A stretch of DNA of 64,000 nucleotides, from the NCBI GenBank assembly GCA_003164715.1, contig PLTZ01000027.1, positions 32,137 through 96,136 on the forward strand, read 5' to 3'. The position numbers and the translations under genes were made by a program. Shown here piece after piece: positions 1 through 9,511 of this stretch. The notes beneath the pieces were generated by a model. The model saw only the letters and a program-made list of their open reading frames with translations, was not told the origin of the DNA and ran no database searches. The DNA is from Opitutaceae bacterium (GTDB lineage Bacteria > Verrucomicrobiota > Verrucomicrobiia > Opitutales > Opitutaceae). Numbering within the stretch: the stretch's first letter is position 1; every line of letters begins with the position of its first letter.

Positions 1-77
1 GCCTGTTGCGGGGCACCGAGAAGCGCTTCGAGCGCAGGCGGGACGCGGACCCGAAGGAGCCCGCGGGAAAGCCATGA
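1..77 (+). CDS. C-terminal end of an upstream gene (partial)
   Basis: An open frame runs in from the left edge and stops at TGA 75-77, overlapping the hom start codon in an ATGA arrangement. About 24 residues are visible, strongly charged (Arg, Lys, Glu, Asp), as is common for the tail of a soluble enzyme. The stop/start overlap implies translational coupling to hom and therefore membership of the same operon. The family cannot be identified from this fragment; an aminotransferase is a common neighbour of hom, but that is only a guess. Confidence 0.55.
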   Translation, partial: LLRGTEKRFERRRDADPKEPAGKP

Positions 78-1396
78 GTAACAGGCGCACCATCAACATC
101 GGCCTCTGCGGCCTCGGGACCGTGGGCCAGGGCGTCTGGAAGCATTTCGGGCGCCTGCGCGCGGAGCTCGAGGCCCGCCTCGGCGCACGGATCGTCATCC
201 GAAGGGTCGCCGTCAGGAGCCTCTCGAAGGCCCGCGCCGTCAAGGTGCCGCGGGCAAAGCTGACCACGGACGCGCTGGCGCTGGCGACCGACCCCGGGAT
301 CGACATCGTGTGCGAGCTGATGGGCGGCACCGAGGCCGCCCGCGCGGTCACGCTTAGGGCCCTGCGGCTCGGGAAGGTCGTCGTCTCCGCCAACAAGGCG
401 CTCATCTGCGCCCACGGGGCGGAGATCTTCGCGGCCGCCCGGCGCCACGGCGGCCACTTCCTTTTCGAGGCCAGCGTCGCGGGGGGCATCCCGCTCATCA
501 AGGCCATCCGGGAGGGCCTCGTGGCCAACCGCTTCGCGCGCATCTACGGGATCCTGAACGGGACCTGCAACTACATCCTGACGCAGATGGAGGACTTGGA
601 CGCGCCGTACGCGAGCGTGCTTGAGGAGGCGAAGCGCCTGGGCTACGCCGAGGCCCAGGAGTCGCTCGACGTCGAGGGCTGGGACACGGCGCACAAGGCC
701 TCGATCCTCGCGTGGCTCGCCCACGGGGTCTGGGTCCGCCCGGAGCAGATGATCGTCGAGGGGATCGAGCGGATCACCCCCGCCGACTTTAAGAACGCCG
801 CCTCGCTCGGCTACGGGATCAAGCTCCTCGGGATCATCACGCGCGACTTTGAGACGGACGAGATCAGCGTGCGCGTCCATCCGACGCTTTTGCCCGAGGG
901 GAGCGTGCTCGCCCGGGTGAGCGGCGTCTTCAACGCGATCTCCGTCAGCGGGGACGTCGTGGGCACCACCGTCTACATCGGGCGCGGGGCGGGGCAGGAC
1001 GCGACCGCGAGCGCGGTCATCAGCGACATCACCGACGCGGTCGCCCTCCTCCTGCACGGCAAGGGGGCCCACTTCATGGGCGAGGAGCTGCCGCCCGCGT
1101 CCAGGGGCGCGCGCATGGCCCCTCCCGAGAGAATCCGCGGGCGCTACTACGTGAGGCTGACGGTGGCCGACCGGCCGGGCGTCCTCGCCCGGGTCGCCAC
1201 CATCATGGCGCGCAACCGCATGAGCATCGCCAGCGTCATCCAGAACCCCTCCGAGCGGCCGGGATCGGCCTCGCTCGTCCTCACCACCCACGAGAGCGAC
1301 GAGCGCTCGGTGCGCGCGGCGCTGCGCTCGCTCTGCGCGCTTGGCAGCGTGCGCGAGGAGCCGCTTCTCCTGCGGATCGGCGACCTCGAGGACTAG
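74..1396 (+). CDS. hom: Homoserine dehydrogenase
   Basis: Reduces aspartate-4-semialdehyde to homoserine with NAD(P)H, the branch point toward threonine and methionine. The 440-residue protein has an N-terminal Rossmann motif GLGTVG (about residues 13-18), the family signature GILNGTCNYIL near residue 160, and a C-terminal ACT domain (about 355-430), the layout of the feedback-regulated long form. Length is normal for the family. It is the first complete gene of a tight same-strand run with lysC, thrC and cimA, so threonine and isoleucine synthesis are probably co-transcribed. The ATG at 74 is chosen because it starts immediately before the Rossmann strand and overlaps the preceding stop codon. 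Identification is secure. Confidence 0.96.
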   Translation: MSNRRTINIGLCGLGTVGQGVWKHFGRLRAELEARLGARIVIRRVAVRSLSKARAVKVPRAKLTTDALALATDPGIDIVCELMGGTEAARAVTLRALRLGKVVVSANKALICAHGAEIFAAARRHGGHFLFEASVAGGIPLIKAIREGLVANRFARIYGILNGTCNYILTQMEDLDAPYASVLEEAKRLGYAEAQESLDVEGWDTAHKASILAWLAHGVWVRPEQMIVEGIERITPADFKNAASLGYGIKLLGIITRDFETDEISVRVHPTLLPEGSVLARVSGVFNAISVSGDVVGTTVYIGRGAGQDATASAVISDITDAVALLLHGKGAHFMGEELPPASRGARMAPPERIRGRYYVRLTVADRPGVLARVATIMARNRMSIASVIQNPSERPGSASLVLTTHESDERSVRAALRSLCALGSVREEPLLLRIGDLED

Positions 1397-1421
1397 GGCG
1401 CCACCACCCCCCGCTTCCACC

Positions 1422-2639
1422 ATGCCCCGAATCGTCCAGAAATACGGCGGAACCTCCGTAGGCGACGTCGAACGGATCAAGAAGGTCGCCGAGCGGATCA
1501 AGGCCGCCCGCGAAGAGGGAAACGAGGTCGTCGTCGTATTGTCGGCGAGGGCGGGCCTCACCAATGAGCTGATTGCGCGCGCCAAGGGGCTCTGCGCGGA
1601 GCCGAGCGAGCGCGAGCTCGACCAGCTGCTCGCCATCGGGGAGCAGGAGAGTGTGGCCCTGATGGCGATGGCGCTTCACGGGATCAAGGTGCCCGCCGTA
1701 AGCTACACCGGCGCGCAGGCCGGCATCTTCACGGACGGGGTCCACACCAAGGCCAAGATACGGACGGTCGACCCGAAGCCGGTCGTCAAGGACCTGGACC
1801 TGGGCCGGGTCGTGATCGTCGCCGGCTTCCAGGGGATCGACGACGACGGCCAGATCACGACGCTGGGCCGCGGGGGCTCGGACCTGACGGCGGTGGCCCT
1901 GGCCGGGGCGCTCAAGGCCGACGTCTGCGAGATTTACACCGATGTCGACGGGGTCTACACGGCCGATCCCCGTGTCGTCAAAAACGCCCGCAAGCTCCCC
2001 GAGATCTCGTACGACGAGATGCTGGAGCTGGCCTCCTCGGGCTCCAAGGTGATGCAGTCGCGCTCCGTAGAGTTCGCCAAGAAGTTCGGCGTCGTTTTTG
2101 AAGTCCGCTCCTCGTTCAACCACAACCCAGGGACAATCGTGAAGGAAGAAGTCGCCTACATGGAACAGGTCGTCGTCCGCGGTATCGCCGCCGACAAGGA
2201 CCAGGCCAAGGTCATCGTCAGCAACATCCCGGACAAGCCGGGCTCCGCAGCGAGTGTCTTCCGGGGCCTGGCCGACGCCAACGTCATTGTCGACATGATC
2301 GTCCAGACGGCCGGGCGCCACGGGGTCGCGAACCTGACGTTCACCGTGCCCGAGACCGACACCGCACGCGCCGTCAAGGCCTTGGAGCCCGTGCTGGCCG
2401 GCATCGGCGGCGGCCAGGTGACCATGCACCAGCACATCGCGAAGATCTCGGTCGTCGGCGTCGGCATGAAGACGCACAGCGGCGTCGCCGCGACGCTCTT
2501 CCAGGCCCTGGCCGGGGCGGGGATCAACATCGACCTGATCAGCACCTCCGAGATCAAGATCTCCGTCGTCGTGGACCTCGACCGCGCCGACGATGCCGTC
2601 CGCGTGGCCCACGCGGCGTTCGGCCTCGACAAGCTGTAG
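1422..2639 (+). CDS. lysC: Aspartate kinase
   Basis: Phosphorylates aspartate, the committed step for lysine, threonine and methionine. The protein starts MPRIVQKYGGTSVG, with the kinase signature KYGGTS at residues 7-12. GRGGSDLTAVAL near residue 150 belongs to the amino-acid kinase fold. Two ACT domains fill the C-terminal third and presumably sense lysine and/or threonine. The reading frame stays open 81 bases further upstream, but that extension overlaps the 3' end of hom and is not family-like, so the ATG at 1422 is preferred, giving 405 residues, the usual length for a monofunctional enzyme. It lies 25 bases after hom in the same operon. Confidence 0.96.
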   Translation: MPRIVQKYGGTSVGDVERIKKVAERIKAAREEGNEVVVVLSARAGLTNELIARAKGLCAEPSERELDQLLAIGEQESVALMAMALHGIKVPAVSYTGAQAGIFTDGVHTKAKIRTVDPKPVVKDLDLGRVVIVAGFQGIDDDGQITTLGRGGSDLTAVALAGALKADVCEIYTDVDGVYTADPRVVKNARKLPEISYDEMLELASSGSKVMQSRSVEFAKKFGVVFEVRSSFNHNPGTIVKEEVAYMEQVVVRGIAADKDQAKVIVSNIPDKPGSAASVFRGLADANVIVDMIVQTAGRHGVANLTFTVPETDTARAVKALEPVLAGIGGGQVTMHQHIAKISVVGVGMKTHSGVAATLFQALAGAGINIDLISTSEIKISVVVDLDRADDAVRVAHAAFGLDKL

Positions 2640-2655
2640 CACCGGCTTGGGGCGC

Positions 2656-4014
2656 ATGCGCTACGTCTCGACACGCGGCCTGGCCCCCCCCGTGGGCTTT
2701 TCGGAGGCCGTGGCCGCGGGCCTGGCGCCCGACGGCGGGCTCTTCGTCCCCGAGTTTCTCCCCGACCTCTCGGGGGAGCTCGCGGCGCTGGGCGCGCTCC
2801 CGTACCCCGAGCTGTGCGCCCGCTTCCTCGGGAGGTTCGCCACCGACATCCCCGCGCCGGAGCTCGGCGAAGTGGTCGCGCGCTCGTACGGCGCGTTCGA
2901 CAGGCCCGAGGTGGCGCCGCTCCTCGAGCTCTCGGGCGGCCTCCACGTGCTCGAGCTCTTTCACGGACCGACGCTCGCCTTCAAGGATTTGGCGCTCCAA
3001 TTGCTCGGCAACCTCTACGCAAGGCAGTGCGCGGTCCGCGGGGAGACGATCAATGTCCTCGGTGCCACGTCCGGGGACACGGGCGCGGCGGCGATCCACG
3101 GGCTAAGCGGGAAGACGGGCACCGCCATCTTCATCCTCTACCCCGACGGCAGGGTCTCGCCGCTTCAGGAGCGCCAGATGGCCTGCACGGGCGCCGCAAA
3201 CGTCCACGCGCTCGCGCTCAGCGGCTCCTTTGACGACGCCCAGGCGGTCCTTAAGGCGCTCTTTGCCGACGGGGCGTTCCGTTCGCGCCACCGGCTCTCA
3301 GCGGTCAACTCGATCAACATCGCGCGCATCCTCGCCCAGTGCGTCTACTACCTCCACGCGTGGCTGCGGCTTCCCGCGGCGGAGCGCCGCACCGCCGAGT
3401 TCGTCGTCCCCACCGGGAACTTTGGCAACGTGCTGGCGGGCTGGATGCTCCAGAAGATGGGAGTCCCGATCCACGGCTTCCGGGTGGCGACGAACCAGAA
3501 CGACATCCTGCACCGGCTCTTCACGAGCGGCGACTACCAGGTTGGCGCGGTCCGCCCGAGCCTGGCGCCATCCATGGACATCCAGGTCGCCTCGAACTTC
3601 GAGCGCTTCATGTACTACAGCCTGGGCCGCGACGGCGACCGGGTGAGGGCGGTCATGGCCGAGATAGCCTCGAAGGGCCGGTACCGCTTCTCCGGGTTCG
3701 ACCGGGACACCTTCTCCTCGTCGCGGTGCACCGACGCGGAGATCCCGGAGGTCATCCGCCAGGTTTACCGCGCGTACGGCTACATTGTCGACCCCCACAC
3801 GGCCTGCGCCTTCAAGGGGCTCGACCCCTCGCGGCCGAGCGTCGTCTTGGCGACCGCCCACCCGGCGAAGTTCCCCGAGACGATCCGGGCCGCGATAGGC
3901 GTGGAACCCACCCATCCGTCGCTCGAGGCGCTCAAGGGCCTGCCGATGGTCCGCCACAAGATTGTGGCTGACGCGGCCGCAATACGTGGCTTCATCGAGT
4001 CCCGCGCCATCTGA
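2656..4014 (+). CDS. thrC: Threonine synthase
   Basis: PLP enzyme converting O-phosphohomoserine to threonine and phosphate. The start MRYVSTRG is typical of the long threonine synthases, and the PLP-binding lysine lies in LAFKDLALQ (Lys110). Later motifs GATSGDTG and VPTGNFGN (phosphate cup of PLP) are intact. At 452 residues it matches the family. The frame is open back to 2593 inside lysC, but the ATG at 2656, 16 bases after the lysC stop, gives the canonical N-terminus. No thrB-type homoserine kinase is seen in the window, so that step must be encoded elsewhere. Confidence 0.96.
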   Translation: MRYVSTRGLAPPVGFSEAVAAGLAPDGGLFVPEFLPDLSGELAALGALPYPELCARFLGRFATDIPAPELGEVVARSYGAFDRPEVAPLLELSGGLHVLELFHGPTLAFKDLALQLLGNLYARQCAVRGETINVLGATSGDTGAAAIHGLSGKTGTAIFILYPDGRVSPLQERQMACTGAANVHALALSGSFDDAQAVLKALFADGAFRSRHRLSAVNSINIARILAQCVYYLHAWLRLPAAERRTAEFVVPTGNFGNVLAGWMLQKMGVPIHGFRVATNQNDILHRLFTSGDYQVGAVRPSLAPSMDIQVASNFERFMYYSLGRDGDRVRAVMAEIASKGRYRFSGFDRDTFSSSRCTDAEIPEVIRQVYRAYGYIVDPHTACAFKGLDPSRPSVVLATAHPAKFPETIRAAIGVEPTHPSLEALKGLPMVRHKIVADAAAIRGFIESRAI

Positions 4015-4028
4015 CGGCCCTAAGCATC

Positions 4029-5603
4029 ATGCCCCCACGCGAAATAAGGATCTACGACACCACCCTGCGGGACGGGACCCAGGGGGAGGGCATCAGCTTC
4101 TCGGTCGCGGACAAGCTGCTCGTCGCGCAGCGCCTGGACCAGTTCGGGGTCGACTACATCGAGGGCGGCTTCCCGGGCTCCAACCCGCGCGACATCGCGT
4201 TCTTCGCCGAGGCGAAGGACCTGAAGCTTAAGCACGCGAAGCTGGCCGCTTTCGGCTCGACCCGCAGGGCCGGATCAAAGGCCGACACGGACCCCCAGCT
4301 GCGGACGCTTCTGGAGAGCGGGATGCCGGTCATGACGATCGTGGGCAAGACCTGGCTCCTCCACGTGACCGAGATCCTGCGGACGACGCCGGAGGAGAAC
4401 CTGGCGATGATCGAGGACTCGGTGCGCTACCTGAAGGCGCAGGGCCGCGAGGTGGTCTACGACGCCGAGCACTTCTTCGACGGGTACATGGACAACCCGC
4501 AGTACGCGCTTCGGACCCTCGAGGCCGCCGCGCGCGGCGGCGCCTCGAACCTGTCGCTCTGCGAGACCAACGGCGGGAAGCTGGTCCCCCAGGTCCAGTC
4601 GATCGTGGCCGACATTGTCGCGCGCTTCGGAGCGGGGCTTGTCGGGATCCACTGCCACAACGACAGCGGCCTCGGGGTCGCCGTCACCTTGGCCGGGGTC
4701 GACGCGGGCGCCACCTTGGTCCAGGGCACCGTGAACGGCTACGGCGAGCGCGTCGGCAACGCGAACCTGGTGACCATTCTGCCCAACCTGGCGCTCAAGA
4801 TGGGCTGCACGATGACCTGCTCCCCGAATCTGGCGCAGCTGCGGGACCTCTCGCTCTTCTTCGACGAGCTGGCGAACCTGCGGCCCAACCCGAAGGCCCC
4901 GTTCGTCGGGCAGTCGGCGTTCGCCCACAAGGGGGGTCTCCACGCCAACGCCGCGCAGAAGGTCGCGCGAAGCTACGAGCACATCGACCCGACCCTGGTC
5001 GGCAACCGCACCCGGGTCCTCGTCTCCGACATGGCCGGGCGCAGCAGTCTCGCCCTCAAGGCGAGGGAGTTCGGGATCGAGCTCGACGAGAAGAGCCCGG
5101 AGTTGAAGGGGCTGATCGAGGAGCTTAAGGAGCGCGAGTTCCGCGGCTATGAGTACGAGGCCGCGGACGCCTCGTTTAAGCTCCTGGTCGGCAGGATGCT
5201 CGGCCACAAGAAGGACTTCTTCGAGGTCGAGGGCTACCGCGTCATCGTCGAGCGCCACGGCGGCGAGATCTGGTCCGAGGCCACCGTCCGCGTGAAGGTG
5301 GACGGCGAGTCGGTCCACACGGTCGCGGAGGACTCGGGGCCGATCGGCGCCCTGGACAAGGCGCTGCGCCTCGCCCTCGAGAAGACCTTCCCCCAGCTGC
5401 GCGAGATGCGCCTGCGCGACTTCAAGGTGCGCATTTTGGAGGGCAACGAGGGGACCGGCTCCAGGACGCGCGTCCTCGTGGAGAGTGGCGACGCCCACTC
5501 GGTCTGGGGAACGGTGGGCGTAAGCGACAACATCATCGACGCGTCGTGGGAGGCGCTCCGGGAGGCGGTTGAGTACCGCCTCTCGATCACGCCGCGCGCC
5601 TAG
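4029..5603 (+). CDS. cimA: (R)-citramalate synthase
   Basis: Condenses acetyl-CoA with pyruvate to (R)-citramalate, the entry to the threonine-independent route to 2-oxobutyrate and isoleucine. The DRE-TIM metallolyase start YDTTLRDGTQGEG (residues 9-21), the metal-binding GIHCHNDSGLG and a C-terminal LeuA-type allosteric dimer domain are all present. The 524-residue length and the sequence IEGGFPGSNPRD, where isopropylmalate synthases differ, match the CimA branch rather than LeuA or homocitrate synthase. It follows thrC after 14 bases and ends the operon. Having cimA beside thrC suggests two sources of 2-oxobutyrate or a threonine deaminase-independent isoleucine pathway. Confidence 0.92.
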   Translation: MPPREIRIYDTTLRDGTQGEGISFSVADKLLVAQRLDQFGVDYIEGGFPGSNPRDIAFFAEAKDLKLKHAKLAAFGSTRRAGSKADTDPQLRTLLESGMPVMTIVGKTWLLHVTEILRTTPEENLAMIEDSVRYLKAQGREVVYDAEHFFDGYMDNPQYALRTLEAAARGGASNLSLCETNGGKLVPQVQSIVADIVARFGAGLVGIHCHNDSGLGVAVTLAGVDAGATLVQGTVNGYGERVGNANLVTILPNLALKMGCTMTCSPNLAQLRDLSLFFDELANLRPNPKAPFVGQSAFAHKGGLHANAAQKVARSYEHIDPTLVGNRTRVLVSDMAGRSSLALKAREFGIELDEKSPELKGLIEELKEREFRGYEYEAADASFKLLVGRMLGHKKDFFEVEGYRVIVERHGGEIWSEATVRVKVDGESVHTVAEDSGPIGALDKALRLALEKTFPQLREMRLRDFKVRILEGNEGTGSRTRVLVESGDAHSVWGTVGVSDNIIDASWEALREAVEYRLSITPRA

Positions 5604-5621
5604 CGGCGCCCACAAGGAGAC

Positions 5622-7877
5622 TCAGTCGGCGCGGTCGCCGTAGAGGACGCCCCGGCCGCCGGTTCCGAAGTAGACGCGCCCGTAGATGCGCGGGTCCCCG
5701 CTAAGGGCCCGCATCTGGCCGAAGCCGTGCTGCGGGTCGCTAATGCGTACCCAGGACGCCCCGGCGTCGTCCGAGCGGAAGAGACCCTCGACGCCCGACA
5801 CCTTGCCGACAAGGAAGACGGCGGGGCTCGTGCGGCCGGGCGCCGCTTTGCCGAAGGCGACCAGCTGCGCCTGGACACCGCTTGCGGCGGCCGCGGAGGC
5901 GCCCGAGTTCGTGGAATGCAGGAGTGCCTCGCCCGCGACGACCCAGAACTCGCCCTCGCGCCCGGGGACAGCGGCGAGCCTGCCGGGCGCCGGGCCCCAG
6001 CGCCCCTTCACGACAGGAAGGCCCCCGCCCACGGCCCTGAAGCTGCGCGCCCCGTCGGTGCTCACGACAATCGTGCCGGCCTCCGTGTCGTAGGCGTAGA
6101 ACTTCAGGGGATTCACGGTGTCGGCCACGACCGCCAGGTTCACGGAGCCGCCGACGCAGGGATACCACGTGGCGCCCCGGTCGAGGGTGAAGTGGGGGGC
6201 GACCCCGGTCGGCGACCAGACGATCGTCCTCGCGTCCGGGGAAATTGCGATCGGGCCCTCGCCCCGCCAGTACGCTCCGACCGTCCCGGGGGGCTCCGCT
6301 GCAAACGCCTTCCAGGTGGCCCCCCCGTCGGTCGAGAATGCCCCCGTGACCAGGTCGTTCCTGTAGGTGTTCCCCGAGCGGACGACCATCTCCGGGTGCC
6401 CCCAGGCAAACGCCATGCTGGAGGTGTCCTTGAAGGCCGGGGTCCCGAACCGGCCCCGCGGGGGCGAGACCGACAGGTCGTCGTGCCTGAACCCGTCGAC
6501 GTCGTCGACGCCGCTCAGCAGGTGCGGGCCGCTCGGCGGGCTTAGGAGCACGGTCGGCACGGTCTCCTCAATCCCCTGGTCGTCAAAGTTCCAGCGCGTC
6601 GCCTTGCCCGCGTCCGAGTCCCGGAGGTTGCGGGTCACCCAGATCCCGAACCCGGTGGTGAAGATCGCGTGGTCCGGGTCGAGCGGGTCGATCTCCACGT
6701 CGCTTATCCAGTGCCGGTTCATCGGCGCCGTGTAGGGCGCCGAAGCGTGGTCCCACTGCGCGTGCTCCAGGAGCGCTACCCAGGTCCTGCCGCCGTCCGT
6801 CGTGCGAAAGATCTCGTCCAGGGGGTAGTAGTGGTTCCAGGTGGCCGCGAGGACGGTCTCGGGGTGCTCCGGGTCGACCGCGACCGCGCCATATCCGAAA
6901 TGCCGCGCGCCCTCGGGCTTCTCTGGTGTAATATCGGTCCAGGCCCCGGAGGCCGTGTCGAGCTTCCAGACGGCCCCGTCGGTCATCGAGTTCGGTCCGG
7001 GCTCGCTCCCGTAGCTCACATACAGGATCCCGGCGGCGCTGAGCGCCGAGCGGGTCGGGCGTAGCCCGAGCGGCTGCCCCGGGACGGCCGCCCAGGTCGC
7101 CCCGGCGTCCGTGCTCCTATAGAGGCTCGCGCCGGGGGTCGAGACGGCGGCGTAGACGACCGCCGTCGGCTCGCCGCGCCTTCCGCCGCGCCCGTCAAAG
7201 CGGATCAAGTTGATTCCCGTCCTCTGGGCCGGGAACGTGCGGCCCCCGTGGTGCTGCTCCGGGAGAACCTCGTCGACCTGCGGGAAGGAGGAGAGCCGGG
7301 TCCAGGTGGCCCCGCGGTCGGCGCTTCGCCAGAGGCCCGCACTTCGGGTGCCAAGGAGGAGCACCCGGCCGTCGTTCGGGTCGACCGCGAGGCGCTCGCC
7401 GTTGCCCCGGCCGGCCTCGTTGGCGCCGAACTTGAAGGGCACGGGGGTGCGCTCCCATGTCCGCCCGTAGTCGCCCGAACGCAGGACCTCGCCGTTGCTG
7501 GCGCCGGGATTGTTGTAGGTCCCGGCGGCAACGTAGACCCGCCCGGCTTCCGACGGGTCGCAGGCGAGGCTCTCCACGCCAAAGAGGTTCCAGTCCGTCT
7601 GGTTCACCCAGTCGAGGAGCGGCGTCCACGGGCCGCCAGAACTGTCCCTGCGATAGGCCCCGCCGACGTCGGTGCGCACGTAGACAAGCCCCTTCTCGGC
7701 GGGGCTAAAGATGATCCCCGTCACGAAACCGCCCCCGCCGAGGGTGACATTGTGGAACACGTAGCGCTCCGTGGAGGGCACGGGCCCAGCGGCCGCGCCC
7801 GAACCCGTAGCCACGGCGAGGGCGAGCGACAGGGCCGCCGCAAAGGAGGTGAAGGGTAGGGCGAGTCGGGGTTTCAT
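5622..7877 (-). CDS. Secreted GH74-family glycoside hydrolase (xyloglucanase-like)
   Basis: Predicted secreted beta-glucanase acting on xyloglucan or related beta-1,4-glucans. Residues 1 to about 30 are a signal peptide (basic start, Ala/Leu-rich core). The mature protein is a tandem beta-propeller rich in BNR-like repeats of the SxDxGxTW type (for example SADRGATW, STDAGATW, TTDGGRTW, STDGGATW). The family's catalytic aspartates appear to be present: Asp70 in VYVRTDVGGAYR and an Asp in the GVDDVDGFRHDD segment near residue 460. The 751-residue length equals two seven-bladed propellers, as in GH74, with no carbohydrate-binding module. It is convergent with cimA (18-base gap). Substrate range (endo- or oligosaccharide-specific) is not decidable here. 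Confidence 0.85.
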   Translation of the reverse strand: MKPRLALPFTSFAAALSLALAVATGSGAAAGPVPSTERYVFHNVTLGGGGFVTGIIFSPAEKGLVYVRTDVGGAYRRDSSGGPWTPLLDWVNQTDWNLFGVESLACDPSEAGRVYVAAGTYNNPGASNGEVLRSGDYGRTWERTPVPFKFGANEAGRGNGERLAVDPNDGRVLLLGTRSAGLWRSADRGATWTRLSSFPQVDEVLPEQHHGGRTFPAQRTGINLIRFDGRGGRRGEPTAVVYAAVSTPGASLYRSTDAGATWAAVPGQPLGLRPTRSALSAAGILYVSYGSEPGPNSMTDGAVWKLDTASGAWTDITPEKPEGARHFGYGAVAVDPEHPETVLAATWNHYYPLDEIFRTTDGGRTWVALLEHAQWDHASAPYTAPMNRHWISDVEIDPLDPDHAIFTTGFGIWVTRNLRDSDAGKATRWNFDDQGIEETVPTVLLSPPSGPHLLSGVDDVDGFRHDDLSVSPPRGRFGTPAFKDTSSMAFAWGHPEMVVRSGNTYRNDLVTGAFSTDGGATWKAFAAEPPGTVGAYWRGEGPIAISPDARTIVWSPTGVAPHFTLDRGATWYPCVGGSVNLAVVADTVNPLKFYAYDTEAGTIVVSTDGARSFRAVGGGLPVVKGRWGPAPGRLAAVPGREGEFWVVAGEALLHSTNSGASAAAASGVQAQLVAFGKAAPGRTSPAVFLVGKVSGVEGLFRSDDAGASWVRISDPQHGFGQMRALSGDPRIYGRVYFGTGGRGVLYGDRAD

Positions 7878-7928
7878 GGGGGAGAGGGGAAGATTCGTGC
7901 GGGCCGGGAGAAGCGACTCGCGCGCCTT

Positions 7929-9365
7929 TTAGAGGATCGGCGCCAGGAGCCTGCAGACGTCCTCGGCGATGCTCGTCACCAGGTGGCGCCTGCGGACGAT
8001 CGGGGGCGTGCACTGGGTCAGCACGTCGGCAATCCACGCCCGCACCGCGGCCACCTCGGGCTCCGTGTAGATAAGGACCCCCACCTCGAAGTTCACGAAG
8101 AGGCTCCGCAGGTCGAAGTTCGGCGACCCGAAGAGCGCGACGCGATCGTCCATGACGATCGCCTTGGCGTGGAGCATCCCCCCGTTGTAGACCAGCACGT
8201 GGCCCCCGGCCTTGGTCAGCTCGCGGGTGAAGTTGCGCCGCGCGAAGTCCGTCACGGGATGGTTCGACTTGGCCGGAACGATGAGGGTCACGTTGCAGCC
8301 GGCGCGCGCCTTCACGATCATCGAGCGCAGGAGCACCTCGTCCGGGATGAAGTAGGGGGTCACGATCTGCAGGCTGTGCTCGGCCTGCTGGATCATCGCC
8401 ACAATTCCCTCGTAGAGCGGGTCGCCGGGCACGTCCGGGCCGCTCGCGACCACCTGGAGCTCGCAGGCGCCGCGGATCGGGGCGCCTCCCGCCTGGGCGT
8501 CCTCCCTCACCTTGTCCTGGGGCTGGCGCGCCACGAAGCACCAGTCCGCGATGAACACCTCGCCGAGCACGACGGCGCCGGGGCCCTCGATCACGGCGCC
8601 AAAGTCGCGGAAGCGGTTGGGGTAGGGGCCCGCCCCCATGTAATCGAGCGCGATGTTGCGGCCGCCGACGATCGCCGTGACGCCGTCAAAGATCGCGATC
8701 TTGCGGTGGCTTCGCAGGTTCGCGGAGCCGCGCGAGGTGAACGGAAGGACCGGCATGAAGCGGCCCACCTCGCCGCCGGCCTTGCGGATCGGGTCCACGA
8801 ATCCCCGGGAGGACAGGAAGCAGCCAAGGGCGTCCAGGAGGAGCCGCACCTTGACGCCCTCCCGCGCGCGCTGCGCCAGCAACTCCACGATGCGCCGGCC
8901 GGTCGCGTCGCGGCTCAGGATGAAGGTCGCGATGTGGATCGAGCGCTTCGCCGCCAGGATCTGGCGCTCGAGCTCGGCAAAGTCCTCCTCGCCCGTCAGC
9001 AGGAGCCGGATCTTGTTCCCCCCGACGGGCTCGAAGCCGCCCGCGGCCGCGACTGTCTTTGCGACCGGCGCGAAGACGTGGGAGAGCTCCGCCACACAGA
9101 TCTTAGGGACGACGGGGACGAGCGCCGTCTTGTTCTTCGCCATGCGGCGCAGCTTGCGGCCGCCGAGGAGGAGATAGAGCGGCACCCCGAGCCACGGGAT
9201 AAAGACGATGACGAGGAGCCACGCGAACGTGTTGGCGGGCGCGCGGCGTTCGTTCACGAGTTTAGCCACCAGGAAGAAGGCCAAGAGGAAACCGGCGACT
9301 GTGGCGAGGTGGGCCAGGAAGCCGCCGGGGGCGATTCGGTTCAGGTATTGGCTGAAGGCCGTCAT
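7929..9365 (-). CDS. cls: Cardiolipin synthase, phospholipase D family
   Basis: Makes cardiolipin from two phosphatidylglycerols at the inner membrane. Two N-terminal hydrophobic helices (about residues 12-34 and 42-62) are followed by two HxKx4D catalytic motifs: HRKIAIFD near residue 219 and HAKAIVMD near residue 398. This is the complete bacterial Cls layout at 478 residues. The frame is open 96 bases further upstream, but that extension is Arg/Pro-rich and overlaps an untranslated-looking stretch; the ATG at 9365 puts the first helix right after the start. It lies 51 bases downstream of the GH74 start on the same strand, with no functional link evident. Confidence 0.93.
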   Translation of the reverse strand: MTAFSQYLNRIAPGGFLAHLATVAGFLLAFFLVAKLVNERRAPANTFAWLLVIVFIPWLGVPLYLLLGGRKLRRMAKNKTALVPVVPKICVAELSHVFAPVAKTVAAAGGFEPVGGNKIRLLLTGEEDFAELERQILAAKRSIHIATFILSRDATGRRIVELLAQRAREGVKVRLLLDALGCFLSSRGFVDPIRKAGGEVGRFMPVLPFTSRGSANLRSHRKIAIFDGVTAIVGGRNIALDYMGAGPYPNRFRDFGAVIEGPGAVVLGEVFIADWCFVARQPQDKVREDAQAGGAPIRGACELQVVASGPDVPGDPLYEGIVAMIQQAEHSLQIVTPYFIPDEVLLRSMIVKARAGCNVTLIVPAKSNHPVTDFARRNFTRELTKAGGHVLVYNGGMLHAKAIVMDDRVALFGSPNFDLRSLFVNFEVGVLIYTEPEVAAVRAWIADVLTQCTPPIVRRRHLVTSIAEDVCRLLAPIL

Positions 9366-9511
9366 GCAGGTCCTTGGGCTATGCCTAGGCATGGGTGGCC
9401 CGGGGCACAAGCGCCGAGCTACGGGGCGCGCCGCCGAGCGGCCTCGCGCGCCGCGGCCCAAAATGGACCTTGACGGAACCCGGCGCTCGTGAATGTTTCG
9501 GCGTTTGCGAT

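Noticed and set aside
7983..9473. 496-codon plus-strand frame
   Set aside because: Mirror of the cls gene, with His/Asp/Arg-rich nonsense composition; the minus strand has two HxKx4D motifs.
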